The notes beneath the pieces are model-generated. The model worked only from the letters and a program-made list of their open reading frames with translations. It was not told the DNA's origin and did no database searches. From the NCBI RefSeq assembly GCF_003060865.1, contig NZ_CP028918.1, positions 3,398,001 through 3,462,000 of the forward strand: DNA of 64,000 nt, given 5' to 3'. The stretch is from Gemmobacter aquarius. GTDB taxonomy: Bacteria; Pseudomonadota; Alphaproteobacteria; Rhodobacterales; Rhodobacteraceae. Shown one piece after another: positions 8,817-19,224 of the stretch. A program made the position numbers and the translations under genes. Each line of letters opens with the position of its first letter. Within the stretch, counting starts at the first letter, position 1.

Positions 8817-9509
8817 TCAGCCCAGATAATCTGCCAGCGCCTTGGGCGGGTTGGCGAACAGCCGCGCCGTATCCTCGGGTGGCTGCGCGGTTCCGTCGGC
8901 AACCAGAATGGTCTGCCCGCCAAGCCGTTGTGCGTCTTTGGGATCATGCGTCACCATCAGCACCGTGGCCCCCGTCGCGTCAGCGACCTCGGCCACCATA
9001 GCCAGCATATCGGCCTTGAGCGCAGGCCCCAGCGCCGCAAAGGGTTCATCCAGCAGCAACAAGGGCCGCGCCCGCAACAGCGCCCGCGCCAAGGCAACGC
9101 GCCCCGCCTGCCCGCCCGACAACTCGGCAGGCCGCCTATTGCCCAGCTCCGCCAGACCCGTCCGCGCCAAGGCCTGCGCGACCTGCTCTAACTGTTCCGG
9201 GGTCGGGCGAAGCCGCGGCGAAAGACCCAACGCAAGGTTCTGCATAATGGTCAGATGCGGGAACAGGTTCTGGTCCTGAAACAGGATCGTCACGGGCCGC
9301 TCTCCGGGCGACAGCGACGCAAGGTCTTGCCCCTGCCACAAAACGCGCCCGGCCTCGGGCTGCACAAAACCGGCAATTGCATTCAGCAGCGTCGATTTCC
9401 CCGCCCCCGACGGCCCGATGATCGCCACGCGGGCACCCATAGGCACCGAAAAATCGGCCACCAGCCGAAAGCCGGGTTCGGTCAGCACAAGTTTATCGAG
9501 TTGCAGCAC
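8817..9509 (-). CDS. thiQ: thiamine ABC transporter ATP-binding protein
   Basis: A 230-residue ABC ATPase with Walker A GPSGAGKST (32-40), signature LSGGQ, Walker B LLLLDEPFAAL, and H-loop VTHD. Close to the usual ThiQ length. The frame is open further upstream, but a GTG at 9507-9509 is preferred: it gives MLQLDKLVL, overlaps thiP by 17 bp and has GGGATGGGA upstream. It energises thiamine/TPP import with ThiB and ThiP. It converges on the caspase-like gene with a 6-bp gap. Confidence 0.9.
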   Translation of the reverse strand: MLQLDKLVLTEPGFRLVADFSVPMGARVAIIGPSGAGKSTLLNAIAGFVQPEAGRVLWQGQDLASLSPGERPVTILFQDQNLFPHLTIMQNLALGLSPRLRPTPEQLEQVAQALARTGLAELGNRRPAELSGGQAGRVALARALLRARPLLLLDEPFAALGPALKADMLAMVAEVADATGATVLMVTHDPKDAQRLGGQTILVADGTAQPPEDTARLFANPPKALADYLG

Positions 9510-11031
9510 GGCGTCCCATCCCGTCAAAAAGCGCGAAAAGCGCAAAGCTTGCGGCCACCAGCACCAGCGCCGCCCCTGCCGCCGCATCCATCCGGTAAGC
9601 GCCCATCAGACGGTGCACATACAGGGGCAAGGTGGCCCCGCTCTCTCCGGCAAAAAGCGTGATCACGCCCAGATCACCCATCGACAAAGCCGCCGCCACC
9701 CCCGCACCAAAGCCCAAGGGGCGCGCCAGACGCGGCAGCGCGACCCAGCGCAACCGCGCCACACCGGTCAGCGCCAAAGACCGCGCCAGCCTGTCGTAAT
9801 CGGCATGAAGCGCCCGCGCCTCGGGCAGCAGCAACCGGTAAGCATAGGGCAGCGACAACAGCGCGTTGACCATCACGGTCACGGGCAGGGCCACAGCCTC
9901 GGGCCGCACAAAAGGCTGCACCGTCAGGAACAGCCCCGTCCCCAGCACCAGCCCCGACACCGCAAGCGGCAAGGTCGCAACCGTGTCGAACAGCCCCGCC
10001 CCGCGCGCGCCCCGCGCCACCGCCAGCGCCAGCACCAGCGCGGCCCCCATCGTGACTCCCGTCGATAAAAGCGCAACCGCGACCGACCGGACCAGCGCCG
10101 CCCAAAGCCCGGCGGGCAAATCGCCCAATCCGCCAACCCCGCGCCAGACCACCGCGCCAAGCGGCACAAGCAGGAACGCCGCCGCCAGCATCACCGCCAG
10201 CGCATCGGCCCCGCGCCTCCACCCCTTTGGCGCGCCAACCCCGATCCGCCGCCCCAAGCCACTGCCGAAACCGGCACGCCCCAGCACGGCCCAGCCCAGC
10301 GCCACCGCAACGGCCCCCAGCCCGAACTGGATCACCGCCAGCGCCGCCGCCCGTGCCGGATCATAATCGAACCGCAGCGCCTGATAGATCGCAAGCTCGA
10401 CCGTGGTCGCCCCCGGCCCGCCGCCCAGCGTCAACGCCACCGCGAAACTGGCAAGGCAAATGGTGAACACCACCACCGCCGCGCCGGGCAGCACCGCTCG
10501 CAGCATCGGCCATTCCAGATGCCGGAACTGCGCGGCGGGCGGCATCCCCAGCGATTGCGCCAGCCGGAAGCGTTCGGCCGGAATCGCCTGCCACCCCATC
10601 AGCAGCATCCGCGTGACAAGCGGCAGGTTCAGGAACACATGGGCCAGCACCACCCCGTGCAGCCCGTAAATCGACAAAGGCGGCAAACCGGCCAAAGCCA
10701 AGCCATCGCTGACAATACTCGACCGTCCAAATACGGCCAACAGGCCGAGCACCGCCACGATCACCGGCAAAAGGAACGGCGCCCCCATCAGCGTGATCAG
10801 CACCCCGCGGCCAAGAAAGCGCCGCCGCGCCAGAGCCCGCGCCACGGGCACCGCCAAGGCGCAGGAAATCACCGCCGACAGCGCCGCTTGCAGCACCGTA
10901 AAGCGCAGCGCCGCCAGATCGGCAGCCGTGGGCCACAGGCTTCCCGCCCCTGCGCCCACGACACCGGCCATGCCGAGCGTCAGCCCCGCGACAAGGGCGG
11001 CGACAGCGGCCGCCCCCGGCGCGTGGCTCAT
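9493..11031 (-). CDS. thiP: thiamine ABC transporter permease
   Basis: A 512-residue, highly hydrophobic protein with the duplicated permease layout (two six-helix BPD_transp_1-type halves; EAA-like loops near FRLAQSLGMPP and YDRLARSLALTG). The start at 11031 is chosen because its ATG overlaps the thiB TGA by 4 bp (ATGA); seven more in-frame codons upstream lie inside thiB. It forms the membrane channel of the ThiBPQ system and is under the upstream TPP riboswitch. Confidence 0.92.
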   Translation of the reverse strand: MSHAPGAAAVAALVAGLTLGMAGVVGAGAGSLWPTAADLAALRFTVLQAALSAVISCALAVPVARALARRRFLGRGVLITLMGAPFLLPVIVAVLGLLAVFGRSSIVSDGLALAGLPPLSIYGLHGVVLAHVFLNLPLVTRMLLMGWQAIPAERFRLAQSLGMPPAAQFRHLEWPMLRAVLPGAAVVVFTICLASFAVALTLGGGPGATTVELAIYQALRFDYDPARAAALAVIQFGLGAVAVALGWAVLGRAGFGSGLGRRIGVGAPKGWRRGADALAVMLAAAFLLVPLGAVVWRGVGGLGDLPAGLWAALVRSVAVALLSTGVTMGAALVLALAVARGARGAGLFDTVATLPLAVSGLVLGTGLFLTVQPFVRPEAVALPVTVMVNALLSLPYAYRLLLPEARALHADYDRLARSLALTGVARLRWVALPRLARPLGFGAGVAAALSMGDLGVITLFAGESGATLPLYVHRLMGAYRMDAAAGAALVLVAASFALFALFDGMGRRAATR

Positions 11032-12023
11032 TGCGCGAGCGCCGCTTGCCATTCGGCCAAAGCGCCATCGCGCGCCGCCGCCGCCTCATCCGCCGACATC
11101 AGCAGCGATTTGGCAGGGCGGAAGCGATCAAAGCCTTCGGGCAGGCCCCCAGCAGGCGTCACCGCCGGATACATCCAGTTCGTTGTCGCAATGGTCGACT
11201 GGAAGGCATCGCTGCCGATAAAGGCAAGGAACCGGTCGGCAAGCGCGGGCTGATCGGTCGCTGCCAGCTTTCCGGCCACCTCGACCTGCATGTAATGGCC
11301 CTCGTCGAACACGGCGGCGGCCTTGGTATCATCGCTTTCCGCAATCAGGTGATAGGCAGGCGATGTGGTGTAAGACAGCACCATGTCCGCCTCGCCTTCG
11401 GTGAACAACCCGTAAGCTTCCGACCATCCTGGCGTGACGGTGACGATGTTATCCGCAAGTCCGGCCCAGATATCCTTGGCCCTATCGCCGTAAGCCGCCT
11501 TGACCCACAGCAAAAGCCCCAGACCGGGCGTCGATGACCGCGGGTCCTGGATGACGATCTTCAGGTCGGATGCGGCAAGCGCCTCGAAGGATGTCGGAAC
11601 ATCGGTTACCTTGGTCTTGTCATAGACCATCGCAAACCACCCCCAGTCATAGGGCACGAAATCGGCATCCTCGAACGGTACGGGCAGCGTATTGGCCCAT
11701 GTCTGGCCATGCGGCGCGAACAGCCCCGTGGCCCGCGCAGCCGCCGTCAGGCTGGTATCCAGCCCCAGCACCACATCGGCATCTGACGCAGCGCCCTCCA
11801 TCTGCACCCGCGCCAGCAGTGCCGCGCCATCGCCCGCCGCGACGAACCGCAGGTCGCAGGCGCAATCGGCCTCGAACGCCTTTTCCACCGCAGGGCCGGG
11901 GCCCCATTCGGCAACGAAACTGTCATAGGTCAGCACTGTAAGCACAGGGGTTTCAGCCGCAGCGGCACAGGCAAAACCCGTGGCGACAGTGGCAAAACCC
12001 AGCGCAAGGATCGAAGTTTTCAT
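11028..12023 (-). CDS. thiB: thiamine ABC transporter substrate-binding protein
   Basis: A 331-residue periplasmic binding protein. The signal peptide is residues 1-26 (MKTSILALGFATVATGFACA, then AAAE) and the mature part begins TPVLTVLTYDSF, the ThiB/TbpA pattern. The start is ATG 12021-12023, four codons after the longest possible start, with GGAGGAAGAC just upstream. First gene of thiBPQ. Its SD sequence can pair with an upstream CCTCCAA below the riboswitch (see the regulatory entry at 12029-12063). Confidence 0.93.
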   Translation of the reverse strand: MKTSILALGFATVATGFACAAAAETPVLTVLTYDSFVAEWGPGPAVEKAFEADCACDLRFVAAGDGAALLARVQMEGAASDADVVLGLDTSLTAAARATGLFAPHGQTWANTLPVPFEDADFVPYDWGWFAMVYDKTKVTDVPTSFEALAASDLKIVIQDPRSSTPGLGLLLWVKAAYGDRAKDIWAGLADNIVTVTPGWSEAYGLFTEGEADMVLSYTTSPAYHLIAESDDTKAAAVFDEGHYMQVEVAGKLAATDQPALADRFLAFIGSDAFQSTIATTNWMYPAVTPAGGLPEGFDRFRPAKSLLMSADEAAAARDGALAEWQAALAQ

Positions 12024-12028
12024 GTCTT

Positions 12029-12063
12029 CCTCCAATTGCGACGGGACAGGTCGGGCTTGGAGG
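12029..12063 (-). promoter_or_regulatory. SD-sequestering hairpin downstream of TPP riboswitch
   Basis: In the mRNA, CCUCCAA (from 12063-12057) is perfectly complementary to UUGGAGG (12035-12029), which contains the thiB Shine-Dalgarno, with a 21-nt loop. The GGAGG of the aptamer 3' end (near 12084-12080) could compete for the same CCUCC. This suggests translational rather than terminator-type control. No T-run follows. Inference from base pairing only. Confidence 0.55.
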
Positions 12064-12073
12064 TCTTTCCACG

Positions 12074-12165
12074 CACCTTCCCTCCGCCGGTATGATCCGG
12101 TTCAGGTTCAACGGGTCCGCTTTCGCATCTCAGCCTGACAGGTCAGGCACCCCGAGGTGATGGTG
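12074..12165 (-). promoter_or_regulatory. TPP riboswitch (THI element)
   Basis: Read on the minus strand, this stretch has the three conserved TPP-aptamer blocks in order: CGGGGTGCC (about 12155-12147), GGCTGAGATG (12134-12125), and ACCTGAACCGGATCATACC followed by GGCGGAGGGAA (12117-12077). It lies about 50 nt upstream of thiB and in the right orientation. Thiamine pyrophosphate binding is expected to shut off expression of the thiBPQ transporter. Confidence 0.95.
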
Positions 12166-12203
12166 AACATAGGCCATGCCTTGCCAGACGCAAGGGGCCG
12201 AAA

Positions 12204-12650
12204 TCAGCCTTGCAGGCCGGAAAACAGCCGATCGCCCAGAACCGCGTCGCGGCTGTCAGCCACAAGCGACAGGTAAGCGGCCAGCCGTTCCGGCGTGAAG
12301 TGCAGGGCTTCGGCCAGCAGGTTGACGGTCGCAACGACCGTCCCGCCCGAATCGGCAAGCGGAATGTTCAACGCCGAACCCAGCCCCATCGATGTGATCA
12401 GCGCATGGTCGAAGAAATGCTGTTCGAACTCGGCCGGTGTATTGGCCAGAAAATACTGCGCCTGCCGGATGCAATGGTCGAACCACGCGTCATCCAGCAT
12501 CGGTTTGGTGCCCTGCGCCGGATATTCCACCGGATGCGAGGTATAGGCGCGGCGCGACAGGCCATTGGCGCGGTCAAGGATCGACACGGTGAACAGGCGC
12601 GTGCCAAGGGCTTCGCAGTCACGGTGTAGCTGTTCGATAGGGCTTTGCAT
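12204..12650 (-). CDS. GAF-domain protein
   Basis: A 148-residue single GAF-like domain: N-terminal IEQLHRDCEALGTRLFTVSILD, central GLGSALNIPLADSGGTVVATVNLL (the typical strand pair), and an amphipathic C-terminal helix. GAF domains bind small ligands or act as sensors; the ligand here is unknown. The start is ATG 12648-12650 (MQSPIEQL), ten codons inside the longest frame. It lies upstream of the riboswitch-controlled thi operon on the same strand, but the riboswitch separates them. Confidence 0.75.
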   Translation of the reverse strand: MQSPIEQLHRDCEALGTRLFTVSILDRANGLSRRAYTSHPVEYPAQGTKPMLDDAWFDHCIRQAQYFLANTPAEFEQHFFDHALITSMGLGSALNIPLADSGGTVVATVNLLAEALHFTPERLAAYLSLVADSRDAVLGDRLFSGLQG

Positions 12651-12683
12651 GGCACGATTAGGCCACGGCGCGGCGGGCAATGT

Positions 12684-13760
12684 CTAGGGGGTAGCACTTC
12701 GCAGACGGGCGGCAAGCAGCGCAATCAGGTCCGACCGCGTGACAAGCCCCGTCAGCCTGCCACCCTCCAAAACCGGCACGGCTTGCTGGTGGCCATCCGC
12801 CAACAGATCCATCAGGGTCGCGGCAGTCGTCCCGGGCAAGGCAGTTTCGACCGGCGTGACCAGATCGGCGGCGGTAACCCTGCCATCCGTCAGGCCAAGC
12901 AGGGCCGACTGGTCGATCAGCCCCGCGTAATGGCCGCCCTCGCTGACCGGCAGCGTCTTGAAGCGGTGGATGCGGAACACCTGCGCCAGCGTTTTCAAGG
13001 GCGTCGTGGGTGGCACGGTGACCAGATCGCGCGACATGATGTCGGCGGCGGTCAAATCGCCCAGATGCTGCGCTGCCGCTTCTGCCTCGGCCGCCGTGAT
13101 GACGCGGGCAAGATCTTCGACCCCGATGTTCGGCGTCATCCGCAACCGGTCGAGCAGATGGCCAAGTTCGGGCGCGGTCAGCCCAAGACGGCGATCCGGC
13201 AGCGCATCCTTGGTGCCATGGGGCGAAGGCGCGGGCTGGCGGAACGGATATTTCCGCCCCGTCAAGGTGTTCCAGCCAATACCCGCGACCACAAGCAGCA
13301 CCGAACCGGCAAAGACCGGCGTAAAGGCAAAGGCCCACGTCGGCGGCTGCGCCCCGCTCGCCGCGATCACCGTGGCCAGCGCGACCGCTCCGGCAGGCGG
13401 GTGGAACGCGCGGGTCACCCCCATCACCGCAATCGCAAGCCCCACGGCAAGCGGGGCCGCGACAAGCGGGTTATCCGTCAGGTGCAGCACCGCGATTGCG
13501 GCAAGCGCCGACAGCGTATTGCCCGCAATCGCGCTGAAGGGCTGGGCCAGCGGGCTGTTCGGCACGGCAAAGATCAGGAAGGCCGACGCGCCAAAGGGCG
13601 CGATCAGGGTCAGGTGGGCCAGATCGGCCCCACCCGACAGCGCCCACAGGATCAGGTCGCAGACCAGAAGCCCCAGCGCCGCACCGACTGCGGCGCGGGT
13701 GACTTCGGCTGCGTGCGGGGCAGCCATGACGGGGCCGAACATACGGATAAATCGGGTCAT
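12684..13760 (-). CDS. HPP-family membrane protein with C-terminal CBS pair
   Basis: A 358-residue protein. The N-terminal half has four to five membrane helices and the HPP-family motif (TRAFHPPAGAVALA, near residue 117). The C-terminal half has two CBS domains (about 230-290 with ADIMSRDLVTVPPTTPL, and 300-355). Some HPP proteins are linked to nitrite transport in plastids. Here the CBS pair suggests regulation by adenine nucleotides. The substrate is unknown. It is 33 bp upstream of the GAF gene and likely cotranscribed with it. Confidence 0.82.
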   Translation of the reverse strand: MTRFIRMFGPVMAAPHAAEVTRAAVGAALGLLVCDLILWALSGGADLAHLTLIAPFGASAFLIFAVPNSPLAQPFSAIAGNTLSALAAIAVLHLTDNPLVAAPLAVGLAIAVMGVTRAFHPPAGAVALATVIAASGAQPPTWAFAFTPVFAGSVLLVVAGIGWNTLTGRKYPFRQPAPSPHGTKDALPDRRLGLTAPELGHLLDRLRMTPNIGVEDLARVITAAEAEAAAQHLGDLTAADIMSRDLVTVPPTTPLKTLAQVFRIHRFKTLPVSEGGHYAGLIDQSALLGLTDGRVTAADLVTPVETALPGTTAATLMDLLADGHQQAVPVLEGGRLTGLVTRSDLIALLAARLRSATP

Positions 13761-13844
13761 GGCGGGCCTTTGGTTGCCGGTTCGGTCACTTCTACAAAGC
13801 CTGCCCCCGAATGGTAAGGGGGCGCACTCCCTGAAGCCGACACG

Positions 13845-14870
13845 TCACCCCCGCCGTTGCGACATCATGGCCAGACGGATCAGCGCGCGCTCGATCAATG
13901 CCATGGTCGGTGCGCGCGACGTCGACCGAAGCGTCAGATCGGTTTCCACCAGCAGCGTTATCGCATCTTCCAGCTTGCGGCTGCCCCAGTTCGATGCCTG
14001 CCGCTGCATCGCGTCCCGCGCCTTGAACGGCACGCCGCGCGCCTTGGCGATGCCCGACGACACCCCGCCCGGATCGGTCACGGCAGTATGTAGCGCGCGG
14101 AAATGGCGCATGGCTGCGATGCACAGCGTGACGGCAGCGGTGCCCTGCGCCTCCAGCCTGCGAAACAGCGGCGCGATGTCGTTCTGGCGGCCCTCGGCAA
14201 CGGCCATGATCAGATCATCCACCTCGGCCTCGACAGTGGCAGGCGCAAGCGTGGCAACCTCCAACGGCGTCAGCGGGCTTGGGTCGCGGTATTTATAAAG
14301 CGCGATCTTGTCGAGCGTCTGGCGGAAATCACCGGGGTCCAGCGCACGGGCAAGGTTCGCGAGATCGGTCATCGCCTCGCGGTCGATCGATGTCAGCCCC
14401 GCCTTGGCCAGCGCCGCCTCGATCTCTTCGCGGCTGGGCGGATCGTCGTAAAGCCCGGCACAAAAGGCGGCGGGGTGCTTTTCGAACAGCGTCTTGAGCG
14501 TCGATTTCGCCGTCAACCCGCCAGCCGTCACGACAATCTGCGCGTCGCCCGCGCGCCATTCCATCAGCGCAGTCTGGATCGTGGCGGTCAGCGTATCGGT
14601 CGCATCCTCGACAAAGGCGACACGCGGGCCGGGAAAGAAGCCTTGCGACTTTATCGCATCGAGCAGCGCCGCAGGGTCTTTCCGCAACTCGGCTGCGGCG
14701 ATCCGCGCAAGCCGCATCTCGCCTTCGCCCTCTGGCCCGATCAGCGCCGCGATCACCTCTTGCCGTTTCAGGGCCACCCGCATCGCATCTGCGCCGAAAA
14801 TCAGCAGGCCGGTCTTGGCAGGGTCGGGTTTGGCGAAATACCGCGTGGCTTCAATCCCGCGAAGGATCAT
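13845..14870 (-). CDS. holA: DNA polymerase III subunit delta
   Basis: A 341-residue protein matching Hol[22 protein letters not shown], internal VAFVEDATDTLTATIQTAL, and a C-terminal helical collar domain with FRALHTAVTD and ALIRLAMMSQRR. It is the clamp-loader subunit that opens the beta clamp. The start overlaps the lptE stop (ATGA), so leuS-lptE-holA form a tightly packed minus-strand unit, an arrangement seen in many proteobacteria. Confidence 0.93.
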   Translation of the reverse strand: MILRGIEATRYFAKPDPAKTGLLIFGADAMRVALKRQEVIAALIGPEGEGEMRLARIAAAELRKDPAALLDAIKSQGFFPGPRVAFVEDATDTLTATIQTALMEWRAGDAQIVVTAGGLTAKSTLKTLFEKHPAAFCAGLYDDPPSREEIEAALAKAGLTSIDREAMTDLANLARALDPGDFRQTLDKIALYKYRDPSPLTPLEVATLAPATVEAEVDDLIMAVAEGRQNDIAPLFRRLEAQGTAAVTLCIAAMRHFRALHTAVTDPGGVSSGIAKARGVPFKARDAMQRQASNWGSRKLEDAITLLVETDLTLRSTSRAPTMALIERALIRLAMMSQRRG

Positions 14871-15335
14871 GGCAACTCGGCGATCAGGCGCGTGACGATG
14901 TCATCGGCAAGGATCTGCATCAACCGCGCCGCTGCAGCCTCTTCGGCGGCGATGCCCGCAACGGTCGACCCGGTGGCCGACCACGAGGTGAAATTCCGCA
15001 CCGTTCCACCGGCAACCCGCGCCTGTGTCGCGCGGTCGGTCAGGGTATAGGCGACACTGCCCTTTAGCTGATAGCGCGTGGTCTCGTTGTCGGGCGTGAT
15101 GCCCCCGCTGATGCTATAGACCGTCACGCTATAGCCAAGGTCATAGGCCGGCGCGTCGGCAGCGCCAAGACGGGTTTCCAGCCGCGAGGCCAGCGCAAAA
15201 TCGTTCCGCGTGGCCGGCACCTGCACCGCAACGCGGCCCCGCAGCTTTGTCCCCGCCCCTTCCGGCGCATAGGCGGGCGTAAAGCCGCAGCCTGCAATCA
15301 GCAGGGCTGCGAGCAATGACAGGACTGTGCGGCGG

Positions 15336-15349
<14 letters not shown>
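14867..15349 (-). CDS. lptE: LPS-assembly lipoprotein LptE
   Basis: A 160-residue protein with a lipoprotein signal peptide (lipobox LIAGC, Cys21) followed by [10 protein letters not shown], the start typical of alphaproteobacterial LptE. It plugs the LptD barrel that inserts LPS in the outer membrane. It overlaps leuS by 14 bp at its start and holA by 4 bp at its end. The leuS-lptE-holA order itself supports the assignment, since LptE sequence is poorly conserved. Confidence 0.88.
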
Positions 15350-17894
<2,545 letters not shown>

Positions 17895-17962
17895 CAACTG
17901 TTCCCCGGCGTATCCTGCGGGCGTGGTTATACCCGCAGGTGCGCCAAGGTCCAGTGATTGCG

Positions 17963-18196
17963 CTAGCGCGTCGTGTCGCGCCGGACCGCGACGGCATCGC
18001 CCGACAGCGTCCGCAGCCACGGCCCGATCTGCCAAAGCGCCGAAAGGCCGACAAGAATATAGACGATCCGCGCCAAGGCGGCATCCTGCCCGCCGAATAT
18101 GGCCGCGACCAGATCGAACTGGAACAGCCCGACAAGCAGCCAATTGATACCGCCGATGATGATCAGCAGAAGCGTGATGATATTGATGGTGCGCAT
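17963..18196 (-). CDS. DUF378 family membrane protein
   Basis: A 77-residue protein: [20 protein letters not shown], then [15 protein letters not shown] and [16 protein letters not shown], the two-helix pattern of DUF378 (YuzA-like). Function unknown. The start at 18196 has a strong SD (GGAGGGAAAC), which the longer in-frame start lacks. The 68-nt gap before leuS contains an 8-bp inverted repeat (CCTGCGGG/CCCGCAGG, about 17918-17941) without a T-run. Confidence 0.88.
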   Translation of the reverse strand: MRTINIITLLLIIIGGINWLLVGLFQFDLVAAIFGGQDAALARIVYILVGLSALWQIGPWLRTLSGDAVAVRRDTTR

Positions 18197-18266
18197 GTTT
18201 CCCTCCGCCGGAATGCGAAAGGCCAACCATGCGGCGCGGATAGGGTTCCCGCGCAGGTTGCAAAGG

Positions 18267-18815
18267 TCAGAGATTGCTGTCCTGAATCCGCAACTGCCGT
18301 GCGCGGGTCAGAATGGCATCCTCGACCGCGCGCACCGTTTCAGGCGCGACGGGGCCACCACCACGGCTTTGCAGCGCAACCTTCAGGCTGCGGGCATCAA
18401 GCGCGGGATCCTGCACATAGATCGTCGCCCGATACGCACGGCCCGATCCGGGCGGCGTGCCATAGCCCGTGACGATCACGCCGGTAAACGGATCAACCGA
18501 TTCGACGGGCAGGAAGTTCAGCACGTCGAGCGAGGCTTTCCACAGATACTTGTTCACCTCGACCGTGGTGTTCGGATCATCTGCATTCTTGAACAGATCG
18601 AACAGCGTCGAGCGCGGCTGATCTTCCCCGCTCGCGCGGGCGAGTGCTGCACGCTGTGCGTCGGCGCGGGCCTTCGAGTCGGCCTGCTGCGCGGATGGGA
18701 TGCCCCCGCGGCGGAACGGGTTGCTGTCACCGCTGCCGATTCCCGTGCCGCACCCTGCGAGCGCGAGAAGAATGCCGCCGACCAGCGCGATCCGTGCAAA
18801 GCGATGCAGGTCCAT
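18267..18815 (-). CDS. DUF3576 outer-membrane-type lipoprotein
   Basis: A 182-residue protein with a lipobox LLALAGC (Cys22) and then a soluble domain with VNKYLWKASLDVLNFLPVESVDPFTG, which marks the DUF3576 family of alphaproteobacteria. Function not established; probably periplasmic face of a membrane. The frame is open about 100 codons upstream, but that part reads through a simple tandem repeat and lacks a signal; ATG 18813-18815 has a GGGGGTGGGC stretch upstream. Confidence 0.87.
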   Translation of the reverse strand: MDLHRFARIALVGGILLALAGCGTGIGSGDSNPFRRGGIPSAQQADSKARADAQRAALARASGEDQPRSTLFDLFKNADDPNTTVEVNKYLWKASLDVLNFLPVESVDPFTGVIVTGYGTPPGSGRAYRATIYVQDPALDARSLKVALQSRGGGPVAPETVRAVEDAILTRARQLRIQDSNL

Positions 18816-18940
18816 GCCCACCCCCGTTAACCTGTCGGGTCGCGGCAGCTCTTCAGCCGTTTCCCTGTTGGGGTTGTCTAGCCCAGCGATCCCGGCGTGC
18901 CAAGGCTTTTCCCGGCACGGCACAGATCGCCTCGCGCGCA

Positions 18941-18996
18941 CGTGTGGCGCACGTGTGGCGTACGCGCGGCCGTACGTGCGGTCGTACGTGCGGTAG
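18941..18996. repeat. degenerate 11/12-bp tandem repeat, five units
   Basis: Successive units are CGTGTGGCGCA, CGTGTGGCGTA, CGCGCGGCCGTA, CGTGCGGTCGTA and CGTGCGGTAG. The consensus is CGTGYGGYCGTA. Each unit contains or forms the self-complementary ACGT/GTACG core. Lies in noncoding DNA upstream of the DUF3576 gene. Confidence 0.8.
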
Positions 18997-19080
18997 CAGT
19001 GGTATGGCGTCAGCCGGGACGTTCTGCAGATCGCGGGGGCATTCGGCAGCCAATGGCCAGCGATCCGCAGCCCGGCGGGG

Positions 19081-19101
19081 GTGTGGCCGAGTTGCACCAC
19101 G
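19081..19101 (+). promoter_or_regulatory. motif shared by both porin upstream regions, copy 1
   Basis: GTGTGGC-N5-TGCACCACG occurs 144 bp before the first porin ATG and again 126 bp before the second (20242-20262). The two ends are partly self-complementary (GTGGTGCA against GTGTGGC-like), as in a dimeric regulator site. Both copies sit upstream of the likely promoters. Inference. Confidence 0.5.
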
Positions 19102-19145
19102 CCGGACCGCATTAAGAACGATTAACATGCGAGCGTTGCATTCGG

Positions 19146-19212
19146 GTCTGTAAGGAATGATTAACGATCCATCCCCACTCCGGATTCCCCTGGGCTGGGT
19201 TCCTTACAGACA
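19146..19212 (+). promoter_or_regulatory. 12-bp inverted repeat in porin 5' leader
   Basis: GTCTGTAAGGAA (19146-19157) is exactly complementary to TTCCTTACAGAC (19201-19212), 43 nt apart. The right arm ends four bases before the porin SD (GAGGG, 19216-19220). In RNA this makes a 12-bp closing stem around the leader. Confidence 0.55.
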
Positions 19213-19224
19213 ACGAGGGAAACT

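Larger units (their letters stand above)
18816..19224. other. 409-bp intergenic region between DUF3576 gene and first porin
   Basis: I see no gene here. From left to right it holds the DUF3576 leader, a degenerate 11/12-bp tandem repeat (18941-18996), a motif shared with the second porin promoter (19081-19101), AT-rich TTAA boxes (19110-19125 and 19158-19168), and a 12-bp inverted repeat (19146-19157 with 19201-19212) in the porin 5' leader. Confidence 0.7.

Noticed and set aside
17918..17941. Terminator between the DUF378 gene and leuS
   Set aside because: An 8-bp inverted repeat is present but no T-run follows in either direction.
18941..18996. CRISPR array
   Set aside because: The units are 11-12 bp with no unique spacers and no cas genes nearby.
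18267..19112. 281-residue form of the DUF3576 gene
   Set aside because: The upstream extension reads through the 11/12-bp tandem repeat and would hide the lipoprotein signal; the start at 18815 is kept.
19110..19168. CtrA binding site upstream of the first porin
   Set aside because: Two TTAA boxes are present, but the first pair has a 6-bp gap instead of the expected 7, and the second lies alone.
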